A DNA stretch of 64,000 nucleotides from Diplosphaera chodatii. Its lineage: Eukaryota > Chlorophyta > Trebouxiophyceae > Prasiolales > Stichococcaceae. Below, piece after piece: positions 24,729-36,689 of the stretch. The notes under the pieces are model-generated. The model made no database searches. It was not told the origin of the DNA and saw only the letters and a program-made list of their open reading frames with translations. The position numbers were made by a program, and so were the translations under genes. The stretch lies in contig JAALGY010000023.1 in NCBI GenBank assembly GCA_032358165.1, positions 2,418,001 through 2,482,000 on the forward strand, in the 5' to 3' direction. Every line of letters begins with the position of its first letter. The stretch's first letter is position 1.

Positions 24729-27700
24729 ATGCCAATGGCGGAATCGTCAGAGGATACAGGCGCTAGGTTCGTTGTCGCAGTTGAGGACATCAACGGGGCA
24801 TGGAGCTCGGTGCAGGAGGTAAGGCATGAGCCTGAGCGCAGCACTCTCAGACTGACATGGACTGAGGTCCTATACACAAGCTTGTAATCAGCACAGCGGC
24901 TTCTCAACTGTGTTGCGTAGCGCTGGAATTGACGCAATGCAAGACCACGCCCCTGCGAGATGCGTGTTGTCACATGCAGCTGCTCAAGTCGAGGCTGCCG
25001 CTGAAGAACCTTGCGTTCCCAAACAAGTTCGGCAAGAAGATCGCCGTGGAGGAGCTTCCCGTGCAGTGCGTCCTGCGCATGCCCATTGCTCTGCAGTCCA
25101 TGCCACATTACAGGGCGAGAATCGCAGGGAGCTGAGGCCGGTGTCGCCGACGCAGGTACCTGCTGTCGAGCGATCCCAAGCTGCAGCGGCTCAGGCCGTA
25201 CTCGCAGAGCCCAGTCACCTGGTTTCGTAACCCCTACGCGACGCTGCTCGTGGTGCGATGGGCGATCTTCATTCAGGAGTAGCATAGGCCATATGATGCA
25301 AGGCATCGTACTCATCACACAGGGCCTTGCAATGCTGCGGCTCTGCCAGCGTCTGACTGACGAGACTCGCCTCGATGTCAAACACCAGGTGGCGTGCGAG
25401 GATGGTGAGGAGTACAAGCGGGTGCTCAAGACGCAGCTGCGGGCGTTCACGGAGGGCGCGGCGGCAAAGGACCCGCTGTCTGGCGGCGCCGAGTGGCTCA
25501 TGCTCCTGGTGCGGCCGGCCAACAGCGATGCGCTGGCGCGCGGGCCCCGTAAGGTGGGTCTGGGATGATGTCAGCTCTGCAAATTTGGCGGTGTTGTCGT
25601 CTGGGCACCATTGCTGTGGTTGTGTGCACACAAAGCCACAGAGCAACCCCCAGCATCTCAGCTGCTCAGGTCTTCTTGCAGCAGGGTTCATGCTGATGAG
25701 GCTGTGCGCTGCAGATCTTCGAGGCGCTGCGTTATGACTTCAAAGCGTATGGTGCTGCACTACGGGGTGGGGGTCGGGAGCGTGCAGCACGTGTGCACCT
25801 GCCCGCGGGCGCTGCCATCAGCCCGGCGCTGAATGCTGAGATGGATGCCCTGGAGCAGCAGCTCAAGGAGTGCATCATGGCCAGCTTCGAGACACGGGCG
25901 GCAGCCTACGAGGAGGAGGTGGGTTTCTGTGCACATATGCTTCCACAGGACATGCAAGGGCTGTCAGTGCTCTTTCAGGCATAGGCGCCAACCTCAGCAG
26001 GGCTGCACAGCTTGCAAACCTTATGGGTAGGGGTGTGACAAGCCAGCCAACGGAAAGGTGGCGGATGGCAGTCACTTGGCAGCTTGACAGCACGATCAGG
26101 GGCGTCTGACACGTGCGGCAGGTGCGGCGGCTGATGGCGAGCCGGCTGGAGCCGGGGTGGCGCTTCTCCACCCTGTACCTGGTCAAGGACAGCCTGGGCG
26201 TGATGCTGGAGGCGGCGGGGCTGGCGGAGGACGCGCTGCGGGAGTTCTTCGAGCTGGAGGCGACGTACCTGGAGGCCGCGGCGCCGGGCGGTGGGCTGTC
26301 CGGCCACGAGCAGGGTGAGGACACTGCACGATGCCGCTGCAGGGCAGGCCGGGCAAGGACACCTGCCAACGCACCAGGGCTGTCTGGCCACGAGCAAAGT
26401 GAGGACACTGCACGACGCCGCTGCAGGGCAGGCCGGGCAGGAAACCTGCCAAAGCACCCGCCTGGGCATGTGCCCGCACCTTGTTGCATATCCGGCAGGC
26501 ACGGTTGTAGAGGAGCGCTCTACACCTGGCGCTGTCTTGACGTCGCGACGTGTGCGATGTGGGTATAGATGCGCGGCAAGACGGCGCCTACTCGGCGGTG
26601 CTGCTGCGGGCGACGTGGCGCGACACACGGCGGGCGGTGCTGCGCGCCGGCGGCGTCGCCGACTTCACCTTCCGCCAGTATCTGTTCGCCTGCCAGGCGC
26701 GGGTGCTGCTGCGGCTGGGGCGGCCCCAGGAGGTGCGCCGGCCTGATCGTGGTGACTACCCTTACTGTCAGCATGTCGCAGTCTGCAGGTGTTGCTGTGT
26801 GCTGCTATCGCCGGCTGCAATCGCGCGCCTTCTCTGCAGCCTCGTACCCTTCAATTTAGGTGGCGGAGCGGGGGTTGGCCTTCGTCAAGGCCTTCTCCGA
26901 CAGCCTGGCGGCGCAGCAGGCGGCAGGCAGCGCGCCGCCGCTGTTCCGGGAGGCCTGGGCGTTCTCAGCATGCACTGCCCTGGCGCATGCGACCCTGGCG
27001 CAGCTGGACAGCCGCAAACACAGCCACGCCAGTGCAAGGCACCTCCAGTGAGGGGCACTCCCCTTTTCACGTGTGCTCTACCAGTATGAATGCGCAGCAA
27101 TGACAACTGAAACTGGGTATCCAGCCATCAGTCATTACAAGCTGGCCAGGACGATGTACAGGGTGCGGTCGTGCAATCCCAGCTACGTGCACAGGACGGC
27201 ATCCCCTGGCATAATGCACAGAAAGGCTCCACCCACAGTTGTTGTGCTGCCTCAGGCGGACACCTGCGGGGAAGTCGGCGCCTGCAGGCGATGGTGTTGC
27301 GGGCACGCCTGCCCAGGCCAATGGCCTGCATCACGAGAGCAGCGCCATCGACCTGTCTCACCCAACAGGGGTGAGTCACAGGCCTAACCTGCGCACCTTG
27401 GTGATGCGTGGCCAGAGCCTTCGACTGCCTAGCATGCTTGCTTGACGCTGCAGGATGCATCCGACCAGGCCCGTGTGATACCAATACCAGAGCTGTTTGG
27501 CAGCCAGAACGATGTGTTGGGCGGCGTCATGCCGTCTGCCGGCTCCAGCAGCAGCCTGCCTGACTTTCAGGCCCAGGTACGCAGTGGCACCGTCCATCGC
27601 TCCTGTCAACACCATTGCCTGATGAGCCTCCTCACATGTGCAATCTCTTGCAGCACTGCTCCACACGTTCTTGGAGTCTTTCTTACACTTTTTTGACGTC

Positions 27701-30700
27701 CAAGTCATGGAGCAGTTTGCGGTGCCTCTGTGCAGCAACTTCGGCTGCAGCATCTTTCGCTGGCCAGCAGCAACCTGGCATCATTCGACGAGCAGCAGGG
27801 CGGCAGTCCCGCCCGCCACAGCCGCCACGCCTCACTGGTGCGGCAGCGCGACCAGCGTAACACATGTTACCATGATCATGCATAGCATGGTATGTAACAT
27901 AATCGATATGTTTGCAGGCGGGCTTGGGGTCTGGCAGCGAGCTGGGCACCCCCGTCAGCGGCCTGCTGCAGGGTGCTGAGCATGATGGCCTCACGGCTCC
28001 CTCTGTGGATTGGCAGCTGGGCGCCCTCGCAGAGGAGGTGCAAAGCTTCAGCTCCCGGCGTTCGGCAGCACCAGTCTGCCCAGTGTATTCTTGCAAGAGC
28101 TGTGCACAGTGATTCACGCTGCTGGAAGTTCCTGTCCTCCGCAACACTGGGCACCCAGGCAGTGCAGCGTTGACGTGCAACATGTGCCGCCTCGCCAGGC
28201 GGTCGGCGAGGCGCCGGGCGTGGGGGCAGCCGCCATGCTGCCGTCGCCGCCGCGGGTGGCGCAGCTCAGCGAGGCGCTCAGCCCCGGCGCCGACGCCGCG
28301 TTCTGGGGCACCATCGGCCACCTGTACGCCGCAGCACGGGCGGAGCTCATGCGGTGAGCACCCCGCCCTCCCAGCATGCGTCGTAGGTCCGGTGTCTTCG
28401 CAGTGCCATTGCTTCGTTTCTGGTTCGTTTAGCAGGGCACTTCATGTGCTGCACTTTTGCACTGGTCAAAACCAAGATTCGCATGCCGGTGAGCAGTTTG
28501 GGGCGGGGCGCCAATCTGCCGTCGCGGTTTGGGCAGGACGAGGCAACGCTGAGCTGGCCGTCCCCGATGCGGCTGCCAGCAAATGGGAGCGCCTCTCGCC
28601 CTGGCAGCCCAAGCGGTAGGTGGTCGTCAATCACCTGATTGCTTCTGACAAATAAGGGAGGCATGGTCACATTGGCATCAGGTGCTGTTTTGCTGTGCAC
28701 CTACAGGTGGTGTCGCTTCATCCCCCTTGGAGCCCAGCGGCGACAGCAGCCCAGATACTTCCAGCTTTCAGTCTGCCACACCCCAAGCAGATGTCGGCAC
28801 AACTGCAGCAGCAGCAGACGCTGCACAGTCTGGTGCTGCGGCATCGACAGCAGCAGCGCAGCAGCAGCCGCCGCTGGGGCAGCGGCTGCTGAGCCGGCTC
28901 AGCCGCAGCTCCGGCAACGCTGCAGCGGCCGCCTTCGAGGGGCCCCAGGCGCACGCCCGCCACCAGTCCACCGTCAGCATCGACCTGCGCTCCGCCTTTG
29001 AGGTGGAACAGCCAGCGCAGCCCGATGGTGAGCTGCGACATGGTGTCCTGTCTGCAGATCGGTGTAGGCCTTGCAGCCCTGGTTGATATGAGCGTGATAG
29101 ACTGTCGTCGCATCACCATGCCGACGGTGGTCTTGTTGGTATGTGATCAGGTGCTGAAGCAGATACGCCGCAGCCACTGCTCATGGAGGTGGCGCCGCGA
29201 GAGGAGTCCATGACCACAGGGAAGGATGACTCGGCCAGCGTCAGCGGCTCTGAGGCATCGCAGGTGACTGCGACTCATGCTAGCGGCGCACCTTCCCCTG
29301 CCCAGTGCACTGGCAGAAAGCTGATGGCGCAGCTCGATTGTCCATTGACGGTTCACCAAGTGCTGCACGGTGGTGTGACGCAAGCAGGCAGCGTTTGACA
29401 AGCAGCTGGAGGCAGCAGCTGCCGCCGCAGCGCAGCCGCCTTCGCCCAGAAAGCCGCTGCACACCGACCCCCGCTTCATCGAGCAGGAGGTAAGGCCTTG
29501 CTGCAGCTTCTGCTAGGGAACCAACAACATCCATCTGGGTCCCAGCACACAAGGGGCTGGCTGCTTGCGAAGCGCCCGCCCCCTTATGCCACCTCCAGCA
29601 TAGTCTGCCGTGCGCGCAGGTCGAGACATCCTCAGAATCGTCCTCGCCCCGCAGCGTGGCCTCTGACGAGCAGTCGGTGTCCCGCCGGCTGTCTGGGGGC
29701 CAGCGCCCGCAGGGCAGGGGCCCCGGCGCCAAGTCAGCGCCCCCCTGGCTGACTGACTGGCGCCTCAAGCTCGCCCTCAGCTCCAAGGTGCACTCCCAGC
29801 ATATCTGTTGCCGCTGCAAGGTTTTTGAACAGCCCTGTCATGCTGCCGCGGTCATACAAGGATGATCGATGTGGTTGTGCAAAACCATGCCATGTGTTGA
29901 GCAATGATGGGTTAGTGCTGAGCTTTGGTGTTGCGCGTGTTGTGACAAGCAGGAGCTGTTCGAGGAGCTGTACATCGAGCTCAGCGCCGCGGCGGCGAGG
30001 TGCTACAGCCGCTGCGGGCGCCACCGCAGCGCGGCCGCCATGCGTGCCGACGTGGCGGATGCCCTCGCAGCCCGCGGCCAGCTGGCGGCGGCGGCGGCCC
30101 TGTACGAGCGGCAGGTGCCGCGCACACAGTGGACTGCTGCGTGTCACTGATGCCGTATCAGATGATGTTGTGCCAGAGTCAAGAGTACACAGGTGTCCTT
30201 GCCAAGCCTACGTCGGGCAGCACAGCAGCCGGTACCAAATTTGTCAAGTGCAGCGCGGATGTGTGCAGGCCAGCTTGCTGCTGCGAGAGGGCTGGGCTTC
30301 GCTGGCAGCGCCAGTGCTGCTCAAGCTGGCTGCCACTCAGAAGGTTGGTTCAGTCAGGGCATTCGAAGACCCATGCCATCTCTGTACGAAGTTTTGGGCA
30401 GTTGCTTGCTGGCCAGTGCCTTCAAGCGTGCAATGTTTTGTTGTATGAAACTTGATAAATGGCGCTGCAATGTCGGCATGATCGACTGCTGGCTGCAGGA
30501 CCTTGGCTCGCTGTTGCTGCCAGCAACGTATGTGGCACTGCTGTCGTTGCCGGCAGACGGGAACACTCGTCTCGACCGGGCGGCCCTGCAGACAGAGCTG
30601 GAGCAGTGTGCGCAGCAATCTGGCAGTGTGGCCGTCCCCAGCATCTTCCCGGGTAGGCCCTGTGCTAGCTCACGGGTTAGCATAAACAGCGGTGTGCTGC

Positions 30701-33700
30701 TGCACTGTCAACACGCCATGTGACGCCGGCACCAATGCGAGTGCGGATGTGATGTACTGTGTTTGCAGCAGTCCATGGCTCCCTCTGGGTGCAGATGCCA
30801 CGGCAGACCCTGCAAGGGGCTTGGACACGCTGGCCATGCTGCGCGTGGCGCCTCTGCCTGGAACCTTCAGCCGTTTCTACGGTGAGGACGGCTTCGACTA
30901 TGGCATACTTTCCCTTGCAGATAATGTACAATGTCATTATCGTCCAGCCTTCACAACAGACAGATGGGGTGGCAATCGCATGAGTAGGTGACACTGGTGC
31001 TGGCGGTGCGCCAGTGACTCTGCCGCCGGCGAATACGCAACAAGCGGCCGCCGCAGAAGAGTCGGATGGCATCAGCACAGGGGCGCAGCGGCTGAGCGTT
31101 GGCGACATCGCCACTGTGACAGTGCAGGTGACCCTGAAATGTAATGTGAGCGAACACATCTTCAGACACCCTCCCAGCGAGTTGGCAAACTCTGTGTGCT
31201 CAGCACGTTGGCTACATCAAGCACGCAGCTGGGCAACACCAGAGCGGGACCTCTAAGCTATGGCCAGCTACGTTACTTTTGCTCACGACATTTCCCTGGC
31301 TTGTTGATGACCGGGTGAAGGACTTTGGGGAGAATGCAGTTCTGATCGAGCAGCAGTAGTCCTGCACATGCCATTCCATCGATGGTTTCAATCGTCATAT
31401 GGATATGGCAGCAGGAGTGCAGTTCTGTCAGGGCAGTGGTAGTCTTGCACATGCCATTCCATCGATGGTTTCCAACTTTCCATCGTTGGCTGCTAGCAGG
31501 AGTGCAGTTCTGTCAGGGCAGCGGTAGTCCTGCACACGCCATTCCATCGATGAAATGCATCGTCGCCTGCTACCAGGGGTGCAATTCTGTCAGGGCAGTG
31601 GTAGTCCTGCACACGCCACTCCATCGATGGTTTCCATCGTCATGCGGATGGCAGGAGTGCAGTTCTGTCAGGGCAGCGGTGGTCTTGCACATGCCATTCC
31701 ATCGATGGTTTCCAGCCTTCCATCGTCGGCTGCTAGCAGGAGTGCCGTTCTGTCAGGGCAGTGGTAGTCCTGCACACGCCATTCCATCGATGGTTTCCAT
31801 CGTCGGCTGCTAGCAGGAGTGCAGTTCTGTCAGGGCGGCGGTAGTCCTGCACATGCCATTCCGTCGATGGTTTCCATCGTCGGCTGCTAGCAGGAGTGCA
31901 GTTCTGTCAGGGCTGCGGTAGTCCTGCACATGCCATTCCATCGATGGATTCCATCGGCGGCTGTTATCAGGAGGGCAAATCCGTCACGGCAGCAGCAGAA
32001 TGATAGCTCTGTACAGGCACTCCATCATATGAAAGTTCATACCTCGTTGGTGAACGTGTTAGCACAGCTTGCTGCCGTGACCATGACTACATTGCCAATA
32101 GCTCATGACCTGGCTGCAGGTGCACAGCATGTTGCAGGAGCCAATTCCGCTACACAGCCTGGCGCTGCGGCTCATGCTGCTGCAGGAGACATCAGGTATA
32201 TGCGGTGCTGCATATCGAAGCAGACATAAACAACCGATCTTCAGTGATCGCCGCCTAGGCACAGGTGCGGCATCGACATCATAGGCGCTGACAACGCCGC
32301 TGCAACCCCTGCAGTGACCACCTTCGAGTCGCCCACAGCATTTGCCGGCGATGCGGACCACAGCCGCCCAGGCAGCATTGTGGGCGAGTCCCTCGGCACG
32401 ACCTCCGGCATCCCGCCTCTGGGCATCTCGAAGCCCAGCTCGCCAGCAGCCTCCACAGCAGGTGACTTCCTGCGCTCTCTCTTGACCCTGTGCCTGCTGC
32501 ATGAGCTGCACAGCTTTAGCTGCACGGCTGCACAGGCCCAGGCGGCCTCTGCTCTCCTAATGAGTTCATCACTGGGACCTGCGCTTGCTGCAGCCACGGC
32601 AGCGACGGAGCAGGCGCCGTCCTTCAGCGAGCGCATCAGCGTGCAGTGGCTGCCCACCGAGGAGCTGCTGTGCCCGCTGGCAGGTGACCAGTGCTGTCGT
32701 GTTCCTGTCAATATGTAAGAGAGCATCGCAGTCCACACTTTGCACCGCAGTGCATCTCTGCCCATGCTCCATCGCTGCACTTGCACCGGTTGCATTTTGC
32801 AGCCTGAAAGCGATTCACCCTGAAAGCTAGCGTATACACTCATGTATCTTCTCAATGCAGACGGTGAGGATGCGGTGTCGCTGTCGGCTGGTGCCAATGT
32901 GCTGCGCTTCACGGCGGCGCCCGTCAAGGCGGGGCTGTACGCCGCACGCGGCATCGCAGCGCAGCTGGGCGACCTGCGCCTCGCGCTGCCGCTGCTGCCG
33001 CCGGCCCTCCCACGCAGCAGCGCCGCCAGCTGGCCCCACCTGTCAGGTGAGGATGCCCTGGAATGCCTGTTCCGCACGAATCGCGCAGTGTGCATGCCCG
33101 CATGTCCTTTGCAGAGGCGCGCATGCTGAGCCGGTCACCTGAGGCCTTGCCCTGGTGCCGAAGACTGCTCACTGTCAACAGCACTTGCAGCTTCACTGTC
33201 GAAGCTTCGCTTCATGGCGCCAACCGTACGCTGGCAGGTGGCAGCGGCGGGGGCTCTGACCAGGAGGTCGTGCTGCTGGATGTGGGGGCGGTGCAGCGGC
33301 GCGCGGCCTGCAGCGTGCTGGCAGCGCAGGGCGGCCTGACAGCAGGCGGCGCCCAGTGGCTGGGCCTCGTGGTGGTGCCCCTCGCCGATGCGCTGCACCG
33401 CGCACAGCTGCAGCTGTCTGCCTTCGGGCCTGCAGGTGGGCCCCATGTTTTCCGTGCTTGCGTGGCTCACCCACCTGCATCCCAAACCGCTGTGCGCGAC
33501 ATTCGATGTGCTGACCCACAGCAACGCTGACAGGGGTAATGTGATATGACCTCGCAAATGCGTCACTGCAGGCGCCGGCCTGCCAGCGGTGCAGCTGCCG
33601 CCCAGCCAGGCAGCCATCGTGGCGCCGCTGCCGCGCAGCAGCGTCGCCGTCGGCTCCGACGGCAATGTGTTGCCGTCAGACGGCAGCGGCGATCAGCCGG

Positions 33701-36318
33701 CGCCGCAGCAGGTGGAGCTCAGGCGCGGGGCCGTGCAGCTGCCCGACTGGGCGGCGCGGCGGCCCGCTGTCGTGTGGCTGCGCGTGCAAGCAGGTGGGGC
33801 GCTGTCTGATCCCTGCTGTCACGCTGCATTTCCCCAGACCTCGGCTGTTGCGCAAGTCTCGCCGGGGAGTAAGGCAAGTCCAGGATACCAAGCTGCGCGA
33901 TGTGGGTGACGGTGTTCAGCTGACTTCACTTTACACATAGTCCCCTTGCAGCCCCTCTCCACAGCCTGTGCATTGTGTTGTGGTCCATGCAGCGCCCCGC
34001 GTCGACCCGCCGGAGCTGGTGCGGGTCGCAGCGCCGGGGGCCCGGGCAGCTGCCGCTGCCGCAGCGTCCGGCAGGGTGCTGTCCGACACCGGCGGCCTAC
34101 CAGCGGAGCCCATCGCTAATGGTGTGTACCCTCGAAACTCATTGCAGGTGCCACTACCAAGTCCAACTGCAAACTGAGGAACAGTTGTGCTGCTGATACG
34201 CTGCTGCTGCAGACTTCAGCAACAACATTGCAGATACACTCTGGAAAAAAATCATAGCTTGGTACATGGTTTCAGGCTCAGTGGGGCGGGGCGGCGGGCT
34301 GGAGCTGGATGTGGGGCTGCAGTACGACCGGGACTGCCGCCGCTCGCACGCCTGCCACCTCAGCGTGCCCCTGACACAGCCCTTCAGGTGCCGCAATGCT
34401 CTACCAGCGTCTCGTAATTCCAGCCTTGCTCGCTGCTGGACTCGCATGCTCTGACAATAGCAACCCAAAGACCTTGGGGACTGGGAGGGTGCTCCATGTG
34501 CATGCTGCATGTCACCGCATAACATCTGCTGCAGGGTCCATGTGCGGGCGTGGGAGGTGGGCGGCAAGCAGCTGGCGGTGCAGGCGACGCTCACCTCCCG
34601 CTGCGCGCACCCCATTACCATCATCGCCTGCCACACAGAGCCCCAGGTGTACATACCTCCATGAGAGCTCGAGTCCATGCCTGGGTTACAGCACGTGCAA
34701 CACAACTAGTGATGCCAAAGTGCGAATCGCACACAACTGGGTGTGATACATGAGCCTGTTGGCTCAGCAGCTGTCGGGCTTTTGCCAGTACAGGGGGGAT
34801 TTGCCATCCAGACGGACCTGCTGACAGCGGCGGGGGTGCTGCCGGCACGCCTGGAGCCGTGCGCCAGCATCGCCCTGGGCACCGTGCTGCTCATCCGCTC
34901 GCGCCCCTCCGCCTCGCCCAGTGAGCAGCCTTTGCAATTCAGTGCAGCTGTTGCCCTTTACCTGCCGACAAACAGATGCACATGTCGGGCCTTTTATGTC
35001 CTGAACAGCCTCGTTGCAGACATTCACAATATGAATTGCCTTCACAGCACAGAAGCTGTGTCTTGCATGTCCTGAACAGCCTCGTTGCAGACATTCACAA
35101 TATGAATTGCCTTCACAGCACAGAAGCTGTGTGCATTGCAGGCAAGCCGCGTGGCGCGCACAGCGAGGACAGCAGCGTGCTGGAGGTGCAGTACAGGGTG
35201 GAGCACAGCCCCGCGGCAGCCATCCCCGCCACAGAGGTGATGTATGAAGCCAATAGCGACGCAGCAGCTTTCAGCCACAGCACCAACCCACCACAGCTTT
35301 CTCGAAGCAGACTGGGCTGCAAAGCACCCATGGACGGTCTTAACAGTTGCACCCCGAGCCCATGGATGTCCATTGTTGCCAAAGTTTTATGTGCTCCTGT
35401 GTCTTAACAGGTACTACCGCCGTGGGGCCCGCCGCTGCTGGCGCTCGGGGCGGCCGCGCAGCTGCCGGCAGCGGCGCCGCTGCAGGGGGACACCGAGGCA
35501 CAGGACTGCACCTTCCGGCACGCCTTCAACCTGGAGGTGTCCCGTGAGGAGGGCACGCCCCGGGGCACCGTGGTCGTCCGGTTGCTGGGCCCCTTCACCG
35601 CAAAGTGAGTACAGAATACCTGCAGCGGCAGTTCCCCATTGGCATCTTGCTCAGCTGCATCTGCTTCCGTGCCGGTTTGCTGAGCTAGGTTGCCTGCAGG
35701 CTGATCACCCTGCTGGAGGTGCGTTGCATGGATCCAAACGATTGTTGGTACTCTGCAGGCTGGACCAGCCTGTGACGCTGTGCTGGCGGCTGGAGCGGGG
35801 GCCGGGCGGTGGCGGCGCCCCGGACACCCTGCAGTATGAGGCGCGCCCATGCACCCTCTGTTGCTGTCTGCTGCCCCTGTGGAACTGCTGGTCACCGATG
35901 CTGTCTTTCACCTACGGTCGCCAGTCAGCCTGATGAGCGCAAGGTGCTACTGCCAACCCAAAAAAAAAAACATCGGATTTCATTGCAGGTGGTGGCAGAG
36001 GGCGAGGGGTGGCAGCCGCGGACGTGGCGCCCCGGCAGCGTGGGGCTGCCTGCCGCCGCTGGCGCCACCGCCACTGTGGAGGCCTCCTGGCTGCCCACCG
36101 TCCCAGGTTGCCCGCTTGTAATCCTGATGCATCAGCGACAAGGTGTCACCAACGGCAGATTGACATCGTATTCTGCGGCACTCTGACTTGAGCTCGCGCC
36201 TCCCGATGCAGGCCCGTTGCCGGTGCCGCGGCTGCAGCTGCTGGATGTGGCGCAGCAGGAGGTGTTTGACGGCGGGCTGGCGGGGGACACGGTGTATGTC
36301 ACGGCGGCAGACGCCTGA
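24729..36318 (+). CDS. TRAPP-II complex subunit TRS130/TRAPPC10-like
   Basis: TRS130 (CLUB in Arabidopsis, TRAPPC10 in animals) is a large TRAPP-II subunit working at the trans-Golgi in Rab-dependent traffic and cytokinesis. Two in-frame ATGs (24729, 24735) open a 28-codon exon (FVVAVEDINGAWSSVQE) ending at 24818. Family-like exons follow: LLKSRLPLKNLAFPNKFGKK (24980), VACEDGEEYKRVLKTQLRAF (25389), RYDFKAYGAALRGGG with KECIMASFETRAAAYEEE (25715-25918), PGWRFSTLYLVKDSLGVML (26155), DFTFRQYLFACQARVLLRL (26662), VAERGLAFVKAFSDSLAAQQ (26862), then LFEELYIELSAAAARCYSRC (29955). The C-terminal half is a chain of beta-rich segments, e.g. VVVRLLGPFTAK (35570) and LDQPVTLCWRLERG (35760), ending with VPRLQLLDVAQQEVFDGGLA and a stop at 36318. 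A disordered acidic/serine-rich stretch (28700-29750) is longer than I would expect. Exon edges in the middle are approximate. Confidence 0.8.
26294..26461 (+). repeat. tandem duplication, two copies of 84 bp, at an exon edge of the TRS130-like gene
   Basis: Copies begin at 26294 and 26378 (GGCTGTCCGGCCACGAGCA and GGCTGTCTGGCCACGAGCA) and share most of GTGAGGACACTGCACGA.GCCGC. The first copy overlaps the end of the exon that reads GLSGHEQ, and both copies carry a possible donor after the GAGCA block, so the duplication also doubled a potential splice site. Confidence 0.75.
31335..31990 (+). repeat. minisatellite of about eight 75-85 bp units in an intron of the TRS130-like gene
   Basis: Units share GTGCAGTTCTGTCAGGGCAG, GTAGTCCTGCACATGCCATT and CCATCGATGGTTTCCATCG, with unit starts near 31335, 31418, 31503, 31578, 31658, 31743, 31819 and 31897 and a decayed one near 31970. 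Each unit contains the 10-bp palindrome CCATCGATGG. A 143-codon open frame crosses the array but is a by-product of the period. It lies between TRS130 coding exons at about 31020-31135 and 32280. Confidence 0.85.
34996..35132 (+). repeat. tandem duplication, two copies of 71 bp, in an intron of the TRS130-like gene
   Basis: The block CCTGAACAGCCTCGTTGCAG with the following ACATTCACAATATGAATTGC and CTTCACAGCACAGAAGCTGT occurs at 35000 and again at 35071 with no visible change. It lies just before the exon starting near 35142 and duplicates a possible acceptor (CGTTGCAG). Confidence 0.85.
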
Positions 36319-36689
36319 GTGTCCACGGATTGGCCAGGATCGCCTGCTGCAGCACCTGTGTGGAGGCAGTCAGTTGGGTTGAGGCAACATTGCGGGCAAG
36401 CTGTTCAGCACTTCAGCAAGGTTTGCTTTCCAGTACAGGGCAGCTGCGCCCCAACTGAAGTGTTTGCAACAATGCATGTCTCCACAACTCAGTTGCGTTC
36501 ATACAGTGCTCAGAGTCACCTCGACCGTCGGGATCGTACCATCGTCCTCCTGTTCACAGAAACGCAGCACGCTCAGCGGTGCACCTGTCATCAGTGTTCG
36601 AGACTTGCTTGACTGCCGTGCATCCTCGCCAGTTGCCAGCATCTTTTCGTCAGTGATCACACAAACGAGCGGTGTAGGGTCCATCAAAG
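36319..36689 (+). other. spacer between the TRS130-like gene and EBP2
   Basis: Both neighbours are on plus, so this should hold the 3' UTR of the first and promoter/5' UTR of the second. No open frame, RNA gene or repeat of note was seen. Confidence 0.4.

Noticed and set aside
31382..31813. 143-codon open frame on plus across the 31.4-kb repeat array
   Set aside because: It follows the repeat period, has no start context or splice support, and lies in an intron of the TRS130-like gene; open only because the units lack stops in that frame.
31335..31990. CRISPR-like array
   Set aside because: Units are long and diverged, there are no unique spacers, and the setting is an intron of a nuclear gene; a minisatellite explains it.
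32241..33095. 284-codon minus-strand frame
   Set aside because: Shadow of TRS130 exons on plus, which have phased splice sites and family-like sequence.
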